NCBI GenBank assembly: GCA_027605045.1 | Contig: JAQFWX010000056.1 | Location: 175,866-239,865 of the forward strand | From: Phallus indusiatus | Lineage: Eukaryota; Basidiomycota; Agaricomycetes; Phallales; Phallaceae | Direction: 5' to 3' | DNA length: 64,000 nt | Shown: piece after piece, positions 57,601 to 64,000 of the stretch | Numbering within the stretch: position 1 is the stretch's first letter | Layout of the letters: every line of letters begins with the position of its first letter | Translations under genes and position numbers: made by a program | Notes under the pieces: model-generated | Told to the model about the DNA's origin: nothing | Seen by the model: the letters and a program-made list of their open reading frames with translations, nothing else | Databases searched by the model: none

Positions 57601-59845
57601 GCAGGCTTTGGCCTTGGGCGCAGTCTTGCGTCGTAAAGAACATCAGTTAGTCATCTTGCCACCTGGCTCGGGGAAGTCTTTGTTGTGGATGCTTCCTGCC
57701 AAACTTTACTGGTCCAGCTTGGTCACCATCGTCGTCGTGCCCTTTGTCGCGCTCAAATTCGATTGTCAAGAACGCTGCCGATCATCTGGAATCTCGTTTT
57801 CAGAGTGGACCACGGAGAGTCGTGAAGTGCGATCGTCAGTTGTATTCGTAGCTGCTGAAAACGCAGTCACTCCGGCTTTCCTTACGTACGTAAAGGGACT
57901 CATGGCCTTTGGACGTCTTGCCCATATCGTTATCGACGAGGCCCATTTGATGTGGACCGCATCCGATTATCGTCAACATCTGCCACGTTTACAGTATCTG
58001 TTTACTGTCGGCTGTCCGGTTGTCATGCTGACGGCCACCCTCCCCCCCCACGTAGTTGCTTCATTCAAAATGGCGATGAACCTCAGTTTTTTGAACGTCA
58101 TCCGTCAGCCCTTTTCTCTAAAGAAGATCGGGATTGCCGTGCAGGTCGTTAGAGATCGGGACACCAGATGGAGAGCTACGGTTAGCAAGGCTCGGGAGTG
58201 GCTACCGTTGTTGAGAGCTCGCAAAGGACTCGGACTTATCGTCTGCCGTAGTGTGGCAGATGCTATTCACGTCGCGAAAGAGTTGGGTGTCGACGCTTAC
58301 TACGGCGATCTTTCCTCTGAGGAGAAGAATGCCATCTTTGCGAAATGGAGGTCTGGCGAAAATCCTATAATGGTCGCGACCAATGCTGTTGGGACCGGTA
58401 TAGATCTCTCTAACCTCTACGCTCTGCTTCACTGCGGGTTTCCGTACGATTTTTTCACATACGTTCAAAATATAGGTCGACTTGCCCGTGATGGAAAACG
58501 TGGTTTCGCGTTGATGATAGCTGAGGAAAATCAACGCTACCGGCACCCCGATTGGGACAAAGAATCGGTTTCATCTTTGGAGACCCGAGACGAACACGGG
58601 GCTTTCAAATTGGATCAAATGGTCTTTCAAACCAAGATCTGTCGTAAGGTTTGCATCAGCGCTTTCATGGACGGACGGATTACCAGTTGTCTGTCTTCGG
58701 ACCTGTTGTGCGACGTTTGCATCAATCGAATGAACATGAACGTCAGGGGCCCACACTGGCCGGTAGTTAGAGATTTTATGGATTTCATTCCAAAGTAAGA
58801 CATATTTTTTTTCCAAGTCGTTTACATTCTCCAACTTACTCCGTGCAAGCATCATCAGGAGCTTCCTACCACCAACCGTCAGTGTCAACAATTCCGTTCC
58901 CGGAGATCTCAAAGGCAAGGGTAAGGCCCCCGCGTCTCCTATCAACATAGACTCGGATTCAGACGAAGACTATCATATGGCTGTCGAACTCAGTGGCCAG
59001 TTGACCCAGCCCTTTTTCGCTCCCTTGGAACCGCTCGATACTATGGAAGTAGACGGTGCAGATAATGCCAAACGTTCAACTCTGGTACGTTTTAGTCCTG
59101 ATAGACTTTTGGCTCGATCCTGACTTTGAATAAGCCTGCTGCGATGACATCTCATCCATCGTCTGTCGCTCCTAGCTCTTCTCCTGCCGTTCATGGGGCA
59201 TCTACATTTAGCTCGGCTAGTGGTTGGCCCACATCGTCCTCCGGTAGTCATCAGAGCGGCTCAATCATGCTTACGGGCTCTACATCCTCGATGTCTCTTA
59301 CCCTCCAACAAAACCAGAGCACGAGCAAGCAGGAAAAGAGGGAAAAATTCTTGGCCAGCGTCATCACCATGTTATCCAAGCTGCAGGGGACTTGCGTTTT
59401 GTGTTGGACTCTTAAGGACGAACTTCATCGTGGGCACAAATCTTACAAATGCACACAAGAAAACGCGAGGAAACTCTTTCGCTCTGACATGCTTGGTCTC
59501 GACGTTCCGATCGCTAAACCCGAACCGGTTTGTTTTGCTTGCTACCTCCCCCTTTCGTGGGATTTGGGAGAACACGGTCATGCCGGTACGCAGGACATAT
59601 GTCGGTACGGCCACATACTTCGCCCTCTCATCTGGAGCTCTTGGCACGCGGGTCCTCTGAAGGAACTTGTGATGATGGAGCTGTCTCCTCGTGGTAAGAA
59701 TGACCTTCCGATCGAGTCCTGGAAGGATTATTTCGCTTGGTGTTTCGGGTCTAGCAGCACTTATGACCGTGTCGCGCATGTTCTGGAAGTGCTAGATGTT
59801 CTATATCGTCGCAACAACAACTCGGGTACGCCCCTTAAGAAGTAG
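54642..59845 (+). CDS. Telomere-linked OrsD-RecQ-type helicase
   Basis: Large subtelomeric helicase. Exons: 54642-55456, 55516-56006, 56060-57182, 57242-58794, 58859-59084, 59135-59845. The N-terminal half is OrsD-like (PF12013 type) with CTACHRAVLPSIAAAHANNH and the zinc finger CKYCSTNLGSIKTHFATVH. The second half is a superfamily 2 helicase: Walker A LPPGSGKS (about 57660), DEAH box VIDEAHLMW (about 57932), TATLPP, motif V ATNAVGTGIDLSN and motif VI QNIGRLARDGK. An acidic Ser-rich linker leads to a C-terminal Cys module (CVLCW...CFACYLPLSWDLGEHG...CRYGH). Exon 2 breaks frame at 55840 unless a 50-nt GT-AG segment (55840-55889) is spliced. With it removed the product is 1,622 aa. Position about 4 kb from the telomere fits known fungal telomere-linked helicases. 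Expected role: DNA unwinding, recombination or telomere maintenance. Confidence 0.85.
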
Positions 59846-60571
59846 CTATCGTAAATACGTAGGTACTCAAGGTAATATAATAAGGTAGGTACAAATAGTA
59901 TGTCATTTAAATATCGTTGAAAAAAGTAGTACGTGATCCAATATACCCCTCTTTGATCATCGTCAATCGTAAAGAGGGAGCGTCCACGGTCGAACACTTG
60001 TCGCGATCACCATTGCTGTTGAACGTTGCAAATTCTTGGTTCAAGTATTTATAGTAAGTACGTATACCCTTTTGTTTGTGTTTACCTTTCCGCTCGCCTC
60101 TGGTTCCCCAACGTCCTCTAGCATACTCAAACCCTGTAAGGCCCAGCCATTCGTCTTTCACGCTATAACAGCCTTTTTACCTTGTCTTGCCCCACCGTTC
60201 ACAGCTTTTGTTAGACGTACCCGAAACGTACCTTCTTGTAAGTGTTATATATCGGTCCCTTTCGTGTTTCACCGTCGTTTACAAATAAACACAGGTCTTT
60301 CGTATTTCTAGCACTCCTAATGCGTAGCATTGTTTCCCACTTATTGTCCAGTCCTTCTCCCTCAAAGCGGTTATTTCTTAGGTGCGGTCTTGTCTTTTTC
60401 TCTGGAGTTATTCTTTCAATGTTTTAGCGTTTATTTATTTAGCCAATCGAATCCGACCAGTCACCGTTTTTGACATTTGCTGAGTTTGAACTCTCCTTTC
60501 CATCTTTCTTCTGACTATCGACACAGCGTTCAACCTTGACAGTTCCTTCTGTTTGCTTCCGATACTCGATC
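59846..60571. other. Spacer between helicase and its short paralogue
   Basis: About 725 bp with no gene. Pyrimidine-rich with GTAAGT-like segments (for example near 60054 and 60237), in the style of the modules at 35-50 kb. Confidence 0.4.
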
Positions 60572-61514
60572 ATGGAAGGAAAGTCCGTTTTGGGGCCGGA
60601 TGACATTTGTAAGTGTCTTTATCTTTCTTTCATTCCTCGCCATCGGTGCACATCTGGTTGGTGTGCGGTGAGCCACTCTACTCACGCTCCTTACAGGCTA
60701 TTTAAACTCTTACGATATCATTGCGTCAAATGAAGTTATCTCTGGTAATCGTATTGAGATCATCCGTTCCCACGAGAATAAACGTCGACTTGCGGATGAG
60801 TTACAAGGTCCCAGTTCTGGCAAACGGATTAGGTCGAGACTCGTAAGTTATTGTCATACTATTTAGCTCTAATTATGACACCGTCACAGGATGAAACATG
60901 TTCAGCGGTGTCTGATCATTCTTTCGTAACACAACCTGACTTTTGGCGTTCGCCTTCCACTGGATGGAGCCAGACCCAGTATCCGACAGGCTCTGGTTCG
61001 CCATCTATGTATCTCGGACTGCAAAAGGACACCACAGACTCTGCCAGAAAAAGAGATTCAATTCAAAAGCAGCGTTATGAACGCACTCTACAAGCTCCAG
61101 AAAACGTGTGTTCTATGCTGGATCGTTTACGATGCGATGCGATCCGACCATCAGAGTTTCAAATGTCCCCTTGGTGAACGTAGTCAGTTTCGTGAAGATA
61201 TGCAGAAGGTTAGCATTACTAACGACAAACCGGGCTACATTTGCTACGCATGTTGGTTGCCGCATAGCTGGGAACTCGGTAGTCATGGTGGTCTCGCTTC
61301 TCAAGATACTTGTCGTTTCTCGCACATTCTACAACCGCTCATCTGGTGTACTTGGAATGTGAACGGTGCTAAAGAGGTACTTTTCGAGCACTTTAACCCT
61401 CGTCTTGAGAGTGGCCAAAGTATTGACAAGTGGGAGGACTATTTTGTGTGGGTTTCGGAGCTTGCGATACTGACGGTCTTCATGGGTATTGTCGCGTTTT
61501 GGAAATTCTTCTAG
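60572..61514 (+). CDS. Small gene carrying only the helicase C-terminal Cys-rich module
   Basis: Four exons (60572-60608, 60697-60842, 60890-60995, 61048-61514) join in frame to 251 aa. After a short unique start (MEGKSVLGPDDICYLNSYD) the protein aligns with the end of the 54.6-59.8 kb helicase: KLQKTCVLCWIVYDAMRSDH against KLQGTCVLCWTLKDELHRGH, and CYACWLPHSWELGSHG against CFACYLPLSWDLGEHG, then CRFSHILQPLIW against CRYGHILRPLIW. Cys and His positions are preserved, so a zinc-binding fold is likely. It lacks OrsD and helicase domains entirely. After DYFVW the similarity continues in another frame (FGACDTDGLHGYCRVLEILL), so the last ~22 residues are shifted by an indel near 61448. Either a truncated, slightly damaged duplicate or a stand-alone regulator. 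Confidence 0.65.
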
Positions 61515-62581
61515 AATTTGTTAAGCGTAGCACGGTACGGCCTTATTAATGAGATCAATCGTTAATAGATACTTAGATATAAGGTAACGTAGTTCGTTTC
61601 TTTCAAATACACTTCAATTGTTGGCCTCGTTTATATTTTGGAGTCACAAAAAGACAACGTCTGCCAGCCATGTTAGTCTTTTCCATATCGAGGTTCGAAA
61701 ATACCACCCATCGGGATTTCTCTTTCGAATTTGAAGGTATGATAAGATTGTCGTTCTTTTATCCTTCAAATTTTTGTCCTCTCTAGTTCCATATTATATC
61801 TTTTCGGTATTACCAGCTTGGTACGGTCACCTTCACGCCCTCGTATAACACAGTAAGTTTGTCGTCCTTTCATTAATCATTTCAAGCGTAAACCACGGGG
61901 TAGCACTCTGCCCCCTCTTTTTGCCACTGCTGACGCACACTTGATCGCCATATAATCATTACTCGGGCCTTATTTCTTGGGTGCGTATGACCCTCGCCCC
62001 TACTGCTATTGATCACTTTTCAGGTGCATGTGTTCGCGAGCGTGAGAGATCGTTTTGCAACCGCAAGCATGGTGTTATTAGACTTGTCGTATCATCATGC
62101 ATGCACATCACTGCTTTTAAACCAGACAGCCGGTTTCTATATCGTGCAAGCGTAAAGTGAGAAAATAAGTCGGCATCACGTTGGGATATGTGTGAACTGC
62201 ACTTGCTACGGCTAGACTACGCCCCGTGCACTACGGTAACATTGTAATGAGAGTTTAGTAAAAGTTCAAGGACTATTGCTCCGTTTAAAATATAAGTGTG
62301 AATTTTCAAGTGAGATTGGTTCGAGAAAGACATTCCGACAAGTTTCAAGGGTTATTTGACTTTGTAATCTTATCGGTCAGGTTTGTAATGGTGAATGTTG
62401 TGTTTACTGTGAGAGTGCGCGTGTGCGTGTGCGAGGACTGTGTATGAGCGACAGGGTAACTGATATAATGATGCTGGTGATTGTCGGTACTAACGTTGTG
62501 GTACCAGTAAAGAGGACAACGATGCTGGTTAATGCAATGGGGAAGACAAATGCTAGAAAGCCGGGAGAGGATGCTGATATA
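61515..62581. other. Subtelomeric non-coding stretch
   Basis: About 1.07 kb with no supported gene. Contains one or two intron-like segments near 61740-61900 and a purine-rich, GTGTGCGTGTGCG-bearing stretch near 62410-62440. No RNA gene recognised. Confidence 0.4.
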
Positions 62582-63200
62582 CAATTGAAGATGTATGAAG
62601 TGGAGAGGGTTTAAGGTAGTAAATTGTTGTTGAGAGAAATGTAAATAATAATTGAAGATGTTTGAAGTGAAGAGGAGATGTATGAAGTGAAGAGGAGACG
62701 TATGAAGTCAAGAGGAGATGTAGTGAATTGTTGTCGAGAGAAATGTAAAGAACTGAAGATGTCTGAAGTGAAGAGGAGACGTAGTAAATTGTTGTCGAGA
62801 GAAATGTAAAGAATTGAAGATTGAAGATGTATGAAGCGAAGAGGAGATGTAGTAAATTGTTGTTGAGAGAAATATAAAGAATTGAAGATGTATGAAGTGA
62901 AGAGGAGACGTAGTAAATTGTTGTTGAGAAAAATGCAAAGAATTGAAGATTGAAGATGTATGAAGTGAAGAGGAGACGTAGTAAATTGTTGTTGAGAGAA
63001 ATATAAAGAATTGAAGATATATGAAGTGAAGATGAGATATAGTAAATTGTTGTCGAGAGAAATGCAAATAATAATTGAAGATGTATGAAGCGAAGAGGAT
63101 GAGACATAGTAAATTGTTGTTGAAAAAAATGCAAAGAATTGAAAATGTATGAAGTGAAGAGGATGAGATGTAGTAAATGATTGTTGAGAGAAATGCAGAG
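62582..63200. repeat. Subtelomeric minisatellite, 60-75 bp unit, nine copies
   Basis: Nine copies of a purine-rich unit containing GTAGTAAATTGTTGTTGAGA, an AAATG(C/T)AAAGAATTGAAGA segment and TGTATGAAGTGAAGAGGAGA. The TAGT(A/G)AATTG landmark recurs near 62615, 62708, 62783, 62849, 62909, 62979, 63037, 63108 and 63171. Unit length varies through insertion of a second ATTGAAG. The minus strand reads through in several frames, giving long but meaningless Ser/Leu/His-rich ORFs. Confidence 0.85.
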
Positions 63201-63781
63201 ACTGTTGTTGATGAGACAATATGATAATATAAACTAGTCGTGTATGAGCGATCTCGATGCCAGTGGGACCATTCTTCAATAAAATATGCATGCGCCGCCA
63301 TAAGCAGCGGTATATCGAGTGTCTTGACGGCTGCATCACCAGTAGCAGCAAGATTATAATTACACAGTTGCGCCGGAAGGGTTCCTGCTCCTTGGGTGTC
63401 AACGTTTGCATGAGAAACGAGTCGGTCATATGGTCCAGACGTTTGAAACGAACCCATTATAAAGTTCGAGCTTGCCGAGTTGGGAATGCTAATGCTTGTA
63501 CAAATGCGGAAAAATGTGGTGGTGGTTGAAAAAATAAGAGATGCCAGAAGATGAAAAGCTGAGACGCAAGAGAATAGAAAGGGAGAAATGAAAACCAAAT
63601 ACAAAGAATCAAAAAAAAAGCTGAGAACAAGACAAAAAAGTCAATAAAACAGAGGACACAACAGTCTGATTTGCATGGGTAAATCCCTAAGCGAAAGTTA
63701 TGATGATGAATGTACGAATCCCGAGAAGAATTACAGTTGGAAACCTTTAGTCCATGCGTCAATCCCGAGAGAAAAGAGTTA
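63201..63781. other. Telomere-adjacent unique sequence
   Basis: About 580 bp between the minisatellite and the telomere. No gene or repeat recognised; A-rich from 63540 to 63650. Confidence 0.4.
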
Positions 63782-64000
63782 TTAGGGTTTAGGGTTTAGG
63801 GTTTAGGGTTTAGGGTTTAGGGTTTAGGGTTTAGGGTTTAGGGTTTAGGGTTTAGGGTTTAGGGTTTAGGGTTTAGGGTTTAGGGTTTAGGGTTTAGGGT
63901 TTAGGGTTTAGGGTTTAGGGTTTAGGGTTTAGGGTTTAGGGTTTAGGGTTTAGGGTTTAGGGTTTAGGTTTAGGGTTTAGGGTTTAGGGTTTAGGGTTTA
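63782..64000 (+). repeat. Telomere, (TTTAGGG)n
   Basis: About 31 head-to-tail copies of a seven-base TTTAGGG unit run to the last base, with one six-base variant (TTTAGG) near 63962-63968. The G-rich strand reads 5'->3' toward the window end, as expected for the right end of a chromosome. No internal degenerate zone precedes it; the junction is abrupt at GAGTTA|TTAGGG. Confidence 0.95.

Noticed and set aside
61020..61060. Apparent frameshift in the short Cys-rich gene
   Set aside because: A 52-nt GT-AG intron at 60996-61047 joins the two frames exactly (GS|EKEIQF), so this shift is a normal intron.
62553..63604. Long minus-strand ORFs of 190-300 codons over the subtelomeric minisatellite
   Set aside because: They read the repeat unit in several frames at once, giving Ser/Leu/Phe/His-rich repetitive peptides; no splice or start context supports them.
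1..64000. tRNA or rRNA genes
   Set aside because: I scanned for GGTTCGA-type T-loop boxes; the few hits (for example near 9317, 61690 and 62322) lack a matching A box or cloverleaf.

Overview
The window is the right-hand end of a chromosome from a filamentous basidiomycete, most likely an agaricomycete. The evidence is the gene style (many 45-70 nt GT-AG introns, short compact exons), the gene set (AA9 lytic polysaccharide monooxygenase, P450, Mug135-like protein, F-box/WD protein, OrsD-RecQ telomere-linked helicase) and a terminal (TTTAGGG)n array running to base 64000 with its G-rich strand pointing off the end.

Layout. 1-7.3 kb: three minus-strand genes, a flavin-dependent monooxygenase cut by the left edge, an amino-acid/GABA-type permease and a class I methyltransferase. 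7.3-11 kb: mostly empty, with one weak unrecognised gene. 11-18.1 kb: two long Ser/Pro/Thr-rich minus-strand genes without a domain I recognise. 20.3-21.4 kb: a complete AA9 LPMO gene. 21.9-22.8 kb: a Mug135-like gene. 23.4-26.3 kb: a proline-rich multi-exon gene. 26.4-29.8 kb: an apparently intact Mutator-like (MULE) DNA transposon with ~100 bp terminal inverted repeats and a transposase carrying MULE and SWIM motifs. 30.1-31.5 kb: a frameshifted F-box/WD relic directly beside it. 31.7-33.8 kb: a complete P450.

From about 34.9 kb the character changes to subtelomeric. About 16 kb holds no sustained ORF. Its plus strand is pyrimidine-rich and consists of dozens of intron-like GT(A/G)CGT...YAG segments alternating with short stop-containing stretches. 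Diverged copies of the same modules recur at several offsets. A cluster of perfect hairpins (37.8-38.4 kb) and a 21-bp minisatellite (38.5-39.6 kb) are embedded in it. The tract leads into two well-preserved spliced genes: a 2OG-Fe(II) dioxygenase (TET/JBP-like by motif, 50.7-52.4 kb) and a telomere-linked OrsD-RecQ-type helicase (54.6-59.8 kb). A separate small gene (60.6-61.5 kb) carries only the helicase's C-terminal Cys-rich module. A ~65-bp minisatellite and the telomere close the chromosome.

How the genes may work together: the inner part looks like ordinary accessory metabolism (plant-cell-wall oxidation, xenobiotic or secondary metabolism). The outer part looks like a telomere-maintenance or subtelomere-amplification module, in which a RecQ-like helicase, a possible modified-base dioxygenase and a repeated intron-like tract sit within 30 kb of the telomere. 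That functional link is inference. Exon boundaries were read by eye and may be off by a few bases.
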